Counted from the first letter of the stretch, positions 14,222-22,878 are shown. The stretch is DNA of 64,000 bases from Curtobacterium citreum (GCF_006715175.1 NZ_VFMQ01000001.1:1-64000), one strand, 5' to 3'. Notes: generated by a model not told the origin, from the sequence alone. Program-made: numbers and translations.

Positions 14222-15475
14222 ATGTCCGACGTCTCGACCCCGCCGCGTGCCGCTGAGCGCACGCCCGCGAAGCGCGCCGCCGGCCTGACGCTGCTCGGCC
14301 CCGCGTTCGTCGCCGCCATCGCCTACGTCGACCCCGGCAACGTCGCAGCGAACCTCACGGCCGGGGCGCAGTACGGCTACCTGCTGCTCTGGGTGCTCGT
14401 CGCCGCGAACGCGAGTGCCGTCGTCGTGCAGTACCTGTCCGCGAAGCTCGGCGTCGTGACCGGGCGATCCCTCCCGGAGCACCTGGGCCTCCGGATGCGC
14501 CGCACCCCTCGGCTGCTGTTCTGGGCCCAGGCCGAGGTCGTCGCCGCCGCGACCGACGTGGCCGAGGTGATCGGTGGGGCACTCGCCCTGCACCTGCTCT
14601 TCGGGCTGCCGCTCGTCGCCGGCGGGCTCGTCACCGGGATCGTGTCGATGCTCATCCTGACGCTGCACAGCCGCCGCGGCACCCGCACCTTCGAGGCCGT
14701 CGTCACGACGATGCTCGCGATCCTGACGGTCGGCTTCTGCGCCGGGCTGCTCGTCGCGCCGGTGTCCCCGACGGAGCTGCTCGGCGGGCTCGTCCCGCGC
14801 TTCGAGGGCTCCGGCTCGGTGCTGCTCGCGGCGTCGATGCTCGGCGCGACCGTGATGCCGCACGCCGTGTACCTGCACTCGGCCCTCGCCCGGGACCGCC
14901 ACGGCGACGTCCCGGCCGGACCCGAGCGACGCCGGGTGCTCGTCGCGACGCGGTGGGACGTCGCCCTCGCGCTCGTGGTCGCCGGCGGCGTGAACATCTG
15001 CATGCTCGTCCTCGCCGCGGCGACGCTGCCGGGGGTCGCCGGCACGGACACCATCCCCGGTGCACAGCGGGCGATCGAGACGAACGTCGGCCCGGTCGTC
15101 GGCGTGCTGTTCGCGGTCGGACTCCTGGCGTCCGGGCTGGCCTCGACCTCGGTCGGCTGCATGGCCGGTGCCGAGATCATGCACGGACTGCTGCACGTCC
15201 GCGTGCCGCTCCTGGTCCGTCGGCTCGTGACGCTGGTGCCCGCGCTCGTCCTGCTCACGGCAGGGGTGGACCCGACGATGCTGCTCGTGGTGAGCCAGGT
15301 CGTCCTGAGCTTCGGCATCGCGTTCGCGATCGTGCCGCTGGTCGTCTACACCTCGCGGCGGAGCGTCATGGGAACCGACGTCAACGCCGTGGTGACCCGG
15401 GTCGTCGCAGCGGTCATCGCGCTCGTGATCGTGGCCCTGAACGTGACACTGGTCGCGCTCACCGTCACCGGCTGA
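14222..15475 (+). CDS. mntH: Nramp-family Mn2+/Fe2+ transporter
   Basis: Divalent-metal/proton symporter of 417 aa with about 11 transmembrane helices. The metal-site motif DPGN in helix 1 is at residues 37-40 (AYVDPGNVAANLTAGA). The helix-6 motif reads GATVMPHAVYLHSA, the Nramp MPHxxYLHS signature. In this family these residues co-ordinate Mn2+ in the membrane. Expression is probably repressed when manganese is plentiful, through the palindrome just upstream. It converges with the DUF427 gene. Confidence 0.95.
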   Translation: MSDVSTPPRAAERTPAKRAAGLTLLGPAFVAAIAYVDPGNVAANLTAGAQYGYLLLWVLVAANASAVVVQYLSAKLGVVTGRSLPEHLGLRMRRTPRLLFWAQAEVVAAATDVAEVIGGALALHLLFGLPLVAGGLVTGIVSMLILTLHSRRGTRTFEAVVTTMLAILTVGFCAGLLVAPVSPTELLGGLVPRFEGSGSVLLAASMLGATVMPHAVYLHSALARDRHGDVPAGPERRRVLVATRWDVALALVVAGGVNICMLVLAAATLPGVAGTDTIPGAQRAIETNVGPVVGVLFAVGLLASGLASTSVGCMAGAEIMHGLLHVRVPLLVRRLVTLVPALVLLTAGVDPTMLLVVSQVVLSFGIAFAIVPLVVYTSRRSVMGTDVNAVVTRVVAAVIALVIVALNVTLVALTVTG

Positions 15476-15501
15476 GCGCGACCAGCGGGTCGGACACCGC
15501 G

Positions 15502-15804
15502 TCAGTCGACGACGCGGACGTCCTTCCAGAACGCGTAGTACCCGGAGTAGTCCTTGCCGACGCGGTCGAAGGACGACGGGATCGGCGTCGGGTACGACCA
15601 GGCGCGGTCCGGCAGCGGCTGCCCGTCCACGGTGACCGTGTAGTACTGCGTGTCGCCCTTCCACGGGCAGTGGTACTGGGTGTCGCTCTCGCTGAAGAAC
15701 TCGGGCTTCACGCTCGACGGCGGGAAGTACCAGTTCCCCTCGATCTGGATGAGGTCCTCCTGCGGGGCCTCCGCGATCACGGTGTCGCCGACGACTGCCT
15801 TCAT
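15502..15804 (-). CDS. DUF427 protein
   Basis: Protein of 100 aa, almost entirely a DUF427 domain: EGNWYFPPSSV near the start, then YHCPWKGDTQYYTV and SYPTPIPSSF. This small beta-rich domain is widespread in actinobacteria with no settled function. I chose ATG at 15804 (MKAVVGDTV), with GGAGGA 7 nt upstream, over an in-frame start 5 codons earlier. Confidence 0.9.
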   Translation of the reverse strand: MKAVVGDTVIAEAPQEDLIQIEGNWYFPPSSVKPEFFSESDTQYHCPWKGDTQYYTVTVDGQPLPDRAWSYPTPIPSSFDRVGKDYSGYYAFWKDVRVVD

Positions 15805-15854
15805 GACGTGCTCCTCCACTCACGGCGCCCGGTCGACGCCTGCGATCGGGAACG

Positions 15855-16475
15855 CTACGCGCGCGGACCCGATTCCCGCTGCGCGGCCGCTCGCAGCGTG
15901 ACGAGGTCCGGTCCGGCGGCGAGCGCCGTCCGCACGTCCTCCGGGTCCAGGACCGCGGCCCCCTCGGCCGCGCTGACGAGGTGCCGGACCGCTCGGCGCA
16001 GTCCGGTGAACGCGGCGCAGGCCGCGGCGGCCTCCGGTGAGGTGTGGTCGATGCCGACCGCGACGAGGGCGTCGACCACGGCACCGGCGGCCAGCAGGTC
16101 CTCGACGGCCTGGTCGGGTGCATCAGCGCGGTCCGCCGTCTCGCCCGCGTCGTCGGCGGCATCGGGATGCGCGTGCGTGCGCCCGGCGGCGACGACCGCG
16201 ACGACGCACCGGTCACCACGCTCGGCCTGGAGGCGCGTCACGCGTTCCGCGACGGCGGTCGCGTCGCCGAGGTGGCCGAGCACGACCTCCGGACCGTCCG
16301 GCACGCCGGTCACCGTGGCGCGCAGGGCGCGCAGCCGGTCGGCGGGTGCGGTGCCGCGGCGGTCCGGGAGGACGTCCACCCAGACGACGAGGTGCGCGTC
16401 GCGGGCGATGCGATCGGCGCCGGTCGTCCCCCACGCGAACCGGACCTGGTACTGCTCCTGCATGCGTGCTGCCAC
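15855..16475 (-). CDS. ComB-like (2-phosphosulfolactate phosphatase family) protein
   Basis: Protein of 206 aa. The N-terminus, YQVRFAWGTTGADRIARDAH followed by LVVWVDVL, resembles the ComB family, whose founding enzyme dephosphorylates 2-phosphosulfolactate in coenzyme M synthesis. Actinobacteria lack coenzyme M, and the usual acidic/Thr motif after DVL is changed here (PDRRGTAPAD), so activity is doubtful. I chose GTG at 16475 because TATCGT lies 7 nt upstream, a leaderless arrangement. Alternatives are ATG at 16463 or GTG at 16532. Confidence 0.6.
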   Translation of the reverse strand: MAARMQEQYQVRFAWGTTGADRIARDAHLVVWVDVLPDRRGTAPADRLRALRATVTGVPDGPEVVLGHLGDATAVAERVTRLQAERGDRCVVAVVAAGRTHAHPDAADDAGETADRADAPDQAVEDLLAAGAVVDALVAVGIDHTSPEAAAACAAFTGLRRAVRHLVSAAEGAAVLDPEDVRTALAAGPDLVTLRAAAQRESGPRA

Positions 16476-16488
16476 CCGCGACACGATA
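16476..16488 (-). promoter_or_regulatory. Leaderless-type -10 for the ComB-like gene
   Basis: On the minus strand TATCGT (16488-16483) sits 7 nt before the GTG at 16475. Confidence 0.45.
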
Positions 16489-16571
16489 GTGGCCGCGACC
16501 CGGCTGTCCGTTCCCACAGGCCCGGTCTCCACAGGTGCGGTCGAGCAACCTCGGCACCCATCGCCCGACCG

Positions 16572-16585
16572 TAGGATCGGTGACC
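16572..16585 (+). promoter_or_regulatory. Leaderless-type -10 for the GNAT gene
   Basis: TAGGAT lies 8 nt before the ATG at 16586, with no Shine-Dalgarno sequence. Confidence 0.4.
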
Positions 16586-17218
16586 ATGGAGATCGCCACC
16601 GTCCCCACCCTGCACGGCGACCGCGTCACCCTCGAGCCCCTCGAGGCCGAGCATGCGGAGGACCTGCGGACGGCGGTCTCGGACGGCGACCTCTGGCGCA
16701 CCTGGTACACGTCGGTGCCCGCCCCCGACGCGGTCGACGCCGAGATCGACCGCCGTCTCGCCGAGCACGCCGCGGGGCGGATGCTGCCCTTCGCCGTGCG
16801 GGACCGGCCGACCGGGCGCGTGGTCGGGGCGACGACCTTCATGAACGTCGACACCGTGAACCGCCGGGTCGAGATCGGCCACACGTTCCTGGCCCGGGCG
16901 GCCCAGCGCACCGGGATCAACACCGAGGCGAAGCTGCTCCTGCTCTCGCACGCGTTCGACGCCTGGCAGTGCATCGCGGTGGAGTTCCGCACGCACTGGC
17001 ACAACCACCAGTCACGCGCGGCGATCGCCTCGCTCGGGGCGAAGCAGGACGGCGTCCTCCGCAGCCACTCGATCGGTCGCGACGGCACGCTCCGCGACAC
17101 CGTGGTGTTCTCGATCACCGCGGCCGAGTGGCCGACCGTGCGCCTCGCCCTGTCCGAGCGGCTGCGCACCCGGGACCGCGCCGAGGGCTCGCGTCGCCGC
17201 GCTGCCCGACACGCCTGA
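16586..17218 (+). CDS. GNAT family N-acetyltransferase
   Basis: Acetyl-CoA-dependent N-acetyltransferase of 210 aa, in the RimJ/RimL-like group by sequence feel: TLEPLEAEHAEDL at the start, AVRDRPTGRVVGATTF in the core strands, then NTEAKLLLLSHAFDAW and VEFRTHWHNHQSRAAIASLG, which is the acetyl-CoA/acceptor region with the conserved Asn. The substrate is unknown. Start ATG at 16586. Confidence 0.85.
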   Translation: MEIATVPTLHGDRVTLEPLEAEHAEDLRTAVSDGDLWRTWYTSVPAPDAVDAEIDRRLAEHAAGRMLPFAVRDRPTGRVVGATTFMNVDTVNRRVEIGHTFLARAAQRTGINTEAKLLLLSHAFDAWQCIAVEFRTHWHNHQSRAAIASLGAKQDGVLRSHSIGRDGTLRDTVVFSITAAEWPTVRLALSERLRTRDRAEGSRRRAARHA

Positions 17219-17275
17219 CCCCGGCTCCCCCACAGGCCGGTTCCAGCCCGACCCCGGCGTCCCAGCGTCGCCGCG

Positions 17276-17288
17276 TACCGTCACCGGC
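17276..17288 (+). promoter_or_regulatory. Leaderless-type -10 for the SRPBCC-like gene
   Basis: TACCGT lies 7 nt before the ATG at 17289. Confidence 0.4.
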
Positions 17289-17756
17289 ATGCACGTCGGT
17301 CTCCGCATCGTCCTCGACGCCCCGGTCGACGCCGTCCGCGACGCCCTGCTGTCGCCGTCGGTGATGGTCGCCGTCACGAAGCCGTTCCTCGTCTACCGGT
17401 CGCGCGCGGCTGGTGGGTTCCCGGAGCGCTGGACCCCGGGCAGGGCCGAGCCGATCACGGCCGCGGCGTTCGGCGTCCTGCCGAGCGGGGACACGCAGGT
17501 CGACATCGACCTGTACGAGGTCCAGGGCGTCCCGGTGCAGCGGGACAACGGCGGCGGCGTCTCCGGACTGTTCGGCCGGATGGACATGGCACACCGGATG
17601 GCCACGGTCGACCTCGGCGACGGCCGGACCCTGCTGCTCGACCGCCTGACCTACCGGATGCGTCCGGCGGTCCTCGGGCTCGCGCTCTGGCCGGGCATGT
17701 GGGTGATCTGGCAGTGGCGGGCACTCCGGATGCGACAGCTCGCACCGACCTGGTAG
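17289..17756 (+). CDS. SRPBCC-like hypothetical protein
   Basis: Protein of 155 aa. It opens like a START/SRPBCC fold (HVGLRIVLDAPVDAVRDALL) and continues with beta strands (TQVDIDLYEVQGV, RTLLLDRLTYRM). One hydrophobic patch with three Trp residues near the C-terminus (ALWPGMWVIWQW) may touch the membrane or line a ligand pocket. I do not recognise a specific family and give no function. Confidence 0.7.
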   Translation: MHVGLRIVLDAPVDAVRDALLSPSVMVAVTKPFLVYRSRAAGGFPERWTPGRAEPITAAAFGVLPSGDTQVDIDLYEVQGVPVQRDNGGGVSGLFGRMDMAHRMATVDLGDGRTLLLDRLTYRMRPAVLGLALWPGMWVIWQWRALRMRQLAPTW

Positions 17757-17829
17757 CCCGGACCCGAGCGCCCAGACCCGGGAGCACCGACGACCGCCGC
17801 GCCGCTGGCACCGTCCACGGACCGCGGCG

Positions 17830-17841
17830 TACGCTCGACCC
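17830..17841 (+). promoter_or_regulatory. Leaderless-type -10 for the DUF1684 gene
   Basis: TACGCT lies 6 nt before the GTG at 17842. Confidence 0.45.
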
Positions 17842-18483
17842 GTGAGCCAGACGCAGGAGCCGAGGGCCCGTGACCGCGTGCACAGCACGCTGGCCACCGT
17901 GGACTGGCGGCGGATGACCTTCGACCTGTACCGACGGGTCCGCGCGACCTCGGACCCGGAGACCGCGCACGCGATGTGGCGGGAGACCCGGGACGCCATG
18001 TTCGGCGAGCACCCGGCGAGTCCGTTGCTGGACGAGGACGCCCGCGACTTCGAGGCCCTGCCCGTGCCGGACTACGACCCCGAGTGGCGCTTCCGGGCCC
18101 GCATCGAGCCCGCCGAGGCACTGGCGATGGACGTCGAGACGGGGACGGACGGCACGGTGCACTTCGACCGGCTCGGCGTCGTCCGGCTCCCCGGCATCGG
18201 GTCGCTCGACGTGTGGTCGCACGGCGGCTACGCGGGCGGTGTGTTCGTCCCGGTCAAGGACGCGAGCGCCGGTCGTGCGCGCGGGACCTACGGCGGCGGC
18301 CGGTACCTGCTCGACACGATCAAGGGCGCCGACCTCGGGGGCGACGACGGCGAGCTCGTGCTCGACTTCAACTTCGCGTACAACCCCTCGTGCGCGTACG
18401 ACCCGGCGTGGGCGTGCCCGCTCGCGCCGCCCGGGAACACCGTCGCCGTGCCGATCCCGGTCGGCGAGCAGTACGACTTCTGA
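17842..18483 (+). CDS. DUF1684 protein
   Basis: Protein of 213 aa belonging to DUF1684. The family's C-terminal hallmarks are clear: VFVPVKDASAGR, TYGGGRYLLDTIKGAD and DFNFAYNPSCAYDPAWACPL with paired Cys residues. No activity is established for the family. The GTG start has no Shine-Dalgarno sequence but a well-placed -10. A GntR regulator follows 34 bp downstream and may be co-transcribed. Confidence 0.9.
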   Translation: MSQTQEPRARDRVHSTLATVDWRRMTFDLYRRVRATSDPETAHAMWRETRDAMFGEHPASPLLDEDARDFEALPVPDYDPEWRFRARIEPAEALAMDVETGTDGTVHFDRLGVVRLPGIGSLDVWSHGGYAGGVFVPVKDASAGRARGTYGGGRYLLDTIKGADLGGDDGELVLDFNFAYNPSCAYDPAWACPLAPPGNTVAVPIPVGEQYDF

Positions 18484-18517
18484 CCGAACGCAGGGACGGG
18501 ACGCAAGGGTGGAGCGC

Positions 18518-18877
18518 ATGACGGGACTCGTGGCCCTGGACGCCGGCGGCCGGGTGCCGCCGTTCGAGCAGGTGCGGTCGCAGATCGCGGCCCAGATCGG
18601 GGCCGGCTACCTGGTGGACGGCGAGCGGCTGCCGAGTGTCCGGGCGCTGGCCGAGGAGCTCGGGCTGGCCTCCGGGACCGTCGCCCGGGCGTACCAGATG
18701 CTCGAGGAGGCGGGTCTCGTGCACACCGCTCGCGGCGCCGGGACCCGGGTGGTGCGCCCGGCGGCCGTGCCGGACAGCGTCGCCGAGGCCGCACGCGCCC
18801 TCGTGGCCGCGGCGCGCGAGGCGGGCCTGTCCGCCGACCAGGCGGCAGTCGCCCTGCGCGAGGCCTGGCCCGCCTGA
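18518..18877 (+). CDS. Short GntR-family (YtrA-type) regulator
   Basis: DNA-binding regulator of 119 aa. The winged helix-turn-helix covers residues 10-78 (PPFEQVRSQIAAQI, LPSVRALAEELGLASGTVAR, YQMLEEAGLV). Only a short helical C-terminus follows, as in the YtrA subgroup, which lacks a large effector domain. YtrA regulators usually control ABC transporters next door; none is here. The ATG has AAGGGTGGAG upstream. Confidence 0.88.
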   Translation: MTGLVALDAGGRVPPFEQVRSQIAAQIGAGYLVDGERLPSVRALAEELGLASGTVARAYQMLEEAGLVHTARGAGTRVVRPAAVPDSVAEAARALVAAAREAGLSADQAAVALREAWPA

Positions 18878-18934
18878 CGCGACCGGTCCGCGCGACCCGG
18901 CCCCGATCCTCCCGGCCGTCACCCGCACTCCCGA

Positions 18935-19009
18935 CCGCGGAACGCAACCTCGGCGGATTCTCGCAGCGACATCGCGCTGCGCCGAACCGCCGACGTTGCG
19001 TCTTGCGGG
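18935..19009. repeat. Palindromic repeat family A, copy 1
   Basis: Long hairpin with outer arms ACGCAACCTCGGCGG (18941-18955) and CCGCCGACGTTGCGT (18987-19001), and an inner stem CGCAGCG/CGCTGCG (18962-18968/18975-18981). Two further copies occur at 35367-35438 and 51176-51247. Here it separates two convergent genes and may act as a two-way terminator. Confidence 0.9.
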
Positions 19010-19034
19010 ACGGAAGCGGACGGGACCGGCGCGG

Positions 19035-19928
19035 TCAGCAGTGCTCGAAGACGTACGCGTCGTCGTCGGGGGTGACCAGGTCGCGGTCCCGCAGGATCGT
19101 CATCGGCGGACGGTCGCGCATCGCGCACACCGACGACCACGACCGGTCGAGTGTGTCCGCGTACTCGACGTCGAGCACGCGGTCCCCGTAGGCCGCCGTG
19201 TACGCGCCGCACTCCTGGTACTGGACGCACTCCTCGGCGACGACGAAGTCGAAGCCCGTCGCCGTGCGGCCAGACGTCCCGAGCTGCGGGGTGTTCTTCT
19301 GCCCGACCGCCAGGCCGTGCTCGTGCCCGAGCCGCACGAGCGCCGACGCCAGCGCGAGGTTGTCCGCCCGCGTCAGGCGCTTCCCGGAGCGGGTCCACGA
19401 GTCGAGGTTGTCGTACTCGACGGCGTCGAACCCGCGGTCGGCACACCGCGCGACGTCACGCCGCAGGACGCCCACGACCTCGGCACGCTTCGCGGCGGTG
19501 GTGGTGTCGAGGAGCACCTCGTCCGGCCAGCCGGGGTCCGACACGGGCTCGCCGTCGTCGTCGCGGAGGACCGCGTCCGGGTGGTCGGACAGCCAGGCGT
19601 CGGTCTCGTCGGGCTGGGTCTGGAAGCCGTTCACGTAGCAGATCGAGTACGTGCCGGCCGCCGGGTGCGCGGTGCTGTCGCGCTCGACGATCGTCACGCC
19701 GGCCGGGGGCGCGTAGGGACCGCCGAGCTGGTAGTCCGGCAGGCCGGACACCGGGAAGGCCCGGACCGCCGCGGACCCGATGGGAGCCGGGGCCCGACCG
19801 ACGGGCGCGGTCGCGGTCGGGGCACCACCGCCCGCACAGGCCGTCGCACCGAGGGCGACGAGGACGGCAGTCACCACCGCGGCGACGGCGGCCTTGGTCG
19901 GGGTCAGCGGGGTCCTGCGGGGGCGCAC
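19035..19928 (-). CDS. GH114-type glycosidase lipoprotein (endo-alpha-1,4-polygalactosaminidase family)
   Basis: Secreted lipoprotein of 297 aa: signal helix AAVAAVVTAVLVALGA followed by the lipobox ATAC. The mature part matches the TM1410/GH114 TIM-barrel family: ICYVNGFQTQPDETDAWL, CADRGFDAVEYDNLDSW, LALASALVRLGHEHGLAVGQKN and FDFVVAEECVQYQECGAYT. Characterised members cleave galactosaminogalactan, a fungal exopolysaccharide, which would suit a plant- or soil-associated bacterium; that substrate is inference. The GTG start lies 6 nt after GATGAT, a possible leaderless promoter. Confidence 0.85.
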   Translation of the reverse strand: MRPRRTPLTPTKAAVAAVVTAVLVALGATACAGGGAPTATAPVGRAPAPIGSAAVRAFPVSGLPDYQLGGPYAPPAGVTIVERDSTAHPAAGTYSICYVNGFQTQPDETDAWLSDHPDAVLRDDDGEPVSDPGWPDEVLLDTTTAAKRAEVVGVLRRDVARCADRGFDAVEYDNLDSWTRSGKRLTRADNLALASALVRLGHEHGLAVGQKNTPQLGTSGRTATGFDFVVAEECVQYQECGAYTAAYGDRVLDVEYADTLDRSWSSVCAMRDRPPMTILRDRDLVTPDDDAYVFEHC

Positions 19929-20169
19929 TCCGGGATCATCGCACGCGCTCGGCGAACGGCCATCCCCGCGATCACGGGTCGCCCGCTATGCTGGGGGTAC
20001 TCGAGGCGCCGATCGCCTCGTGCGTCGTACGGACGCCCCGGACTCCCGACCCTCATCCGGTCGATGATCACGCACCGTCACATCCGGTGCCAGGCTCTCT
20101 GCTGCGGCGACCGCGTCAGCCACGCTGATGCGGGGATCCCGCCCGCGCGCCGACCACGAGCGCGCCCAC

Positions 20170-20187
20170 GGCCGGCACGTGCCGGCC
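20170..20187 (+). promoter_or_regulatory. Perfect 18-bp palindrome just before the DEAD-box helicase start
   Basis: GGCCGGCACGTGCCGGCC lies 12 nt before the helicase start codon and 2-3 nt before its AAAGG ribosome-binding site. In RNA it would form a stable stem abutting the site. A -10-like TATGCT at 19987-19992 would leave a leader of about 200 nt, long as in cold-shock helicase genes. Confidence 0.5.
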
Positions 20188-20199
20188 CGAAAGGTCACC

Positions 20200-21822
20200 A
20201 TGACCGCATCCCCCTCCTCCGTCCGTTTCTCCGACCTGGGCGTCCCGGCGCCGATGGTCGACGTCCTCGTCCAGCAGGGCAAGGAGACGGCGTTCCCGAT
20301 CCAGGTCGACACGCTCCCCGACTCCCTGCGGGGCAAGGACGTGCTCGGCCGCGGCCGCACCGGTTCCGGCAAGACGATCGCGTTCGCGATCCCGCTCGCC
20401 GCGCGTCTGGCGGCCTCGACCCGCAAGCGTCGCGCCGGTCGCCCCCGTGCGCTCGTGCTCGCCCCGACGCGGGAGCTCGCGACGCAGATCGACGCGACCC
20501 TCGCACCGCTGGCGAAGGCGATGGGCCTGAACACCACCACGATCTTCGGCGGTGTCGGCCAGGGCCGGCAGGTCGACGCGCTCCGCGGTGGCGTCGACGT
20601 CGTCGTCGCCTGCCCGGGTCGCCTCGCCGACCTCATGCAGCAGGGCCACGTGCACCTGGACGGCATCGAGGTCACCGTCCTCGACGAGGCCGACCACATG
20701 GCCGACATGGGCTTCCTGCCCGGCGTGACGAAGATCATGCAGGCGACGCCGGAGCAGGGGCAGCGCCTGCTGTTCTCGGCGACGCTCGACAACGGCGTGG
20801 ACAAGCTCGTCAAGAAGTTCCTGCACAGCCCGGTCATGCACTCCGTCGACGACGAGACCAGCCCGGTCGAGGCGATGACCCACCACCTGTTCGAGGTCGC
20901 CGACGCCGACGCGAAGAAGGACCTCGTCCGCACGCTCGCCTCGGGCACCGGTCGCCGCATCCTCTTCATGCGCACCAAGCACCACGCCAAGCGCCTCGCG
21001 AAGCAGCTGACCAGCCAGGGCATCCCGGCCGTCGACCTGCAGGGCAACCTGTCGCAGGGCGCCCGGGAGCGGAACCTCGCGAAGTTCTCGTCCGGCGAGG
21101 CCCTCGTGCTCGTCGCCACCGACGTCGCCGCCCGTGGCGTGCACGTCGACCACGTCGAGCTCGTCGTGCACGTCGACCCGCCGACCGAGCACAAGGCGTA
21201 CCTGCACCGCTCGGGCCGCACCGCGCGTGCCGGTTCCTCCGGTGACGTCGTGACCGTGACCCTGCCGGCCGAGCGCCGCGACGTCGCGCAGATGATGCGC
21301 GCCGCCGCGATCTCGGTGAAGCCGCAGCAGGTGACGGCGACGTCCCCGGCGGTGACCGAGCTCGTCGGCGAGGTCGCACCGATCCGGCACGTCGAGGAGC
21401 AGCCGGTCCAGCAGCAGCAGCGCCAGCGCGCGCCGCGTGCCGAGTCGGCCGGCTCCGGCAGCGAGGGCGGCGGTCGTCGCCGTGGTCGCGGCGGACGGTC
21501 GGGAGGCGCGGCCCAGCCCGCCTCGACCGGTGCGTCCGGCACGTCGGCCCGGTCCGGCAACGGGCGCGGCGGCCGGTCGACCTCGGGTCGCGGTGCCGCC
21601 GCGGCTCCGGCGACCGCGGCCCCGGCGACCGGTGGACAGCGTCGCGGCGGCTCCGGCCGTCGTGCCTCGAGCGACGTCGTGCGCGGCGGGTCGAGCGCCG
21701 TGTGGTCGTCCGAGGGCGGGTACGTCGGCGGGCGCAGCGCCGGTTCGGAGTCGGGCGGCGCGCGGCGTCGCAGCGGCTCGCGTCGGGCCTCGCGTCCGGC
21801 GGGGTCGGCCGACCGCCACTGA
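20200..21822 (+). CDS. DEAD-box RNA helicase (RhlE-like)
   Basis: ATP-dependent RNA helicase of 540 aa. Motifs in order: Q-motif region (FSDLGVPAPMVDVL), Walker A GRTGSGKT, PTRELA, VLDEADHMADMGF (DEAD box), LFSATLD (SAT), ATDVAARGVHVDHVELVVH, and HRSGRTARAG, a slight variant of the HRxGRTGR motif VI. After about residue 385 comes a disordered Arg/Gly-rich tail (GGGRRRGRGGRSGG and similar), a common RNA-binding extension. I chose ATG at 20200 (MTASPSSVRFSDLG) over an in-frame ATG at 20128, because the latter has no ribosome-binding site and adds no conserved sequence. Confidence 0.92.
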   Translation: MTASPSSVRFSDLGVPAPMVDVLVQQGKETAFPIQVDTLPDSLRGKDVLGRGRTGSGKTIAFAIPLAARLAASTRKRRAGRPRALVLAPTRELATQIDATLAPLAKAMGLNTTTIFGGVGQGRQVDALRGGVDVVVACPGRLADLMQQGHVHLDGIEVTVLDEADHMADMGFLPGVTKIMQATPEQGQRLLFSATLDNGVDKLVKKFLHSPVMHSVDDETSPVEAMTHHLFEVADADAKKDLVRTLASGTGRRILFMRTKHHAKRLAKQLTSQGIPAVDLQGNLSQGARERNLAKFSSGEALVLVATDVAARGVHVDHVELVVHVDPPTEHKAYLHRSGRTARAGSSGDVVTVTLPAERRDVAQMMRAAAISVKPQQVTATSPAVTELVGEVAPIRHVEEQPVQQQQRQRAPRAESAGSGSEGGGRRRGRGGRSGGAAQPASTGASGTSARSGNGRGGRSTSGRGAAAAPATAAPATGGQRRGGSGRRASSDVVRGGSSAVWSSEGGYVGGRSAGSESGGARRRSGSRRASRPAGSADRH

Positions 21823-21961
21823 TCTGCCAGGGCTGACCGGCCCGTCCGGTCCGAACCTGGACGCCGGGTGCGAGCCTGGTCGTCCGGCGGCGTAGGTTCT
21901 CCTGCACCGGACGCCGCGCGAGCGGCTGACGGGGAATCGTCCGTCGTTGGAAGGAGACCGT

Positions 21962-22165
21962 ATGGCTGGCAGCGAAGACAACAACCACACCGGCGAGAAG
22001 CTCGTCGGCAAGGTCAAGGAGGGCCTCGGCAACCTGACCGGCAACGACAAGCTGAAGGCCGAGGGTCAGACCGACCAGGCCAAGGCGTCGGCCAAGCAGG
22101 GCGTCGACGACGTCAAGGACGCGGCGCACGGCGTCGCGGACAGCCTCCGCAACGACAAGCACTGA
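21962..22165 (+). CDS. CsbD-family stress protein
   Basis: Small hydrophilic protein of 67 aa with the CsbD pattern: GEKLVGKVKEGLGNLTGNDK, then LKAEGQTDQAKASAKQGVDD and a helical tail. CsbD proteins are induced by general stress in many bacteria; the mechanism is unknown. ATG at 21962 is chosen for the strong GGAAGGAG upstream. A terminator follows. Confidence 0.92.
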   Translation: MAGSEDNNHTGEKLVGKVKEGLGNLTGNDKLKAEGQTDQAKASAKQGVDDVKDAAHGVADSLRNDKH

Positions 22166-22188
22166 AGCCGGTCCCAGCGACCGCGCTG

Positions 22189-22224
22189 CGAAGCCCCCGG
22201 AACCGATCGGTCCCGGGGGCTTCG
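22189..22224 (+). terminator. Terminator after csbD-like gene
   Basis: CGAAGCCCCCGG and CCGGGGGCTTCG pair around a 12-nt loop, 23 bp after the stop codon, between convergent genes. Confidence 0.75.
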
Positions 22225-22275
22225 TCGTGTGCAGGTGCGGCGGGCGGAGGCCGCGCGGGCAGCGGGCGGGTCCCG

Positions 22276-22818
22276 CTAGTGCAGGGCCCCGACGGACGCC
22301 AGGCCCGCACGGAGCAGGGCGCCGCGACCGCCCTCCATCTCCTCGGCGACGGCGTCGGAGGCCGCCTCGATCGGGCTCATCCACGTGAGCTCGAGGGCGT
22401 CCTGACGCGGCTCGCACGTCCCCGTCACGGGCACGACGTACGCGAGGGAGATCGCGTGCTGCCGCTCGTCGGTGAACACCGAGGCGCCGGGGAGCGGGAA
22501 GTACTCGGCGACCGTGAAGGGCGTCGGGCTCGCGGGGAGCTGCGGGAACGCCATCGGACCGAGGTCCTTCTCGAGGTGCCGGAACAGCGCGGTCCGGATC
22601 GACTCGCCGAACATCACGCGGCCGGAGACGAGCGTCCGGGCGATCGACCCGCTCGGCGAGACGCGCAGTAGCACGCCCACCTCGGTCACCACGCCGAGGC
22701 CGTCGGTGCGGACGGGCAGCGCCTCGACGTAGCAGATCGGCAGGCGCCGGCGGATGTTCGCGAGCTCCTCGTCGGACAGCCAGCCGGAGTCGGGGTCGGG
22801 GGTGCGCAGCGAGGCCAT
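22276..22818 (-). CDS. NUDIX-like DUF4916 protein
   Basis: Protein of 180 aa in the actinobacterial DUF4916/NUDIX-like group: GWLSDEELANIRRRLPICYV near the start, VGVLLRVSPSGSIARTLVSG, FGESIRTALFRHLEKDLGP (where a Nudix box would be) and TWMSPIEAASDAVAEEMEGG at the end. The Nudix box is degenerate (no clear REUXEEXGU), so hydrolase activity is uncertain. Confidence 0.75.
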   Translation of the reverse strand: MASLRTPDPDSGWLSDEELANIRRRLPICYVEALPVRTDGLGVVTEVGVLLRVSPSGSIARTLVSGRVMFGESIRTALFRHLEKDLGPMAFPQLPASPTPFTVAEYFPLPGASVFTDERQHAISLAYVVPVTGTCEPRQDALELTWMSPIEAASDAVAEEMEGGRGALLRAGLASVGALH

Positions 22819-22878
22819 GCACCGTGTCTACCAGTCGCCCCGGCGAGTTCGGCGCACGCCGCGGTCGCCGTGGACGGC

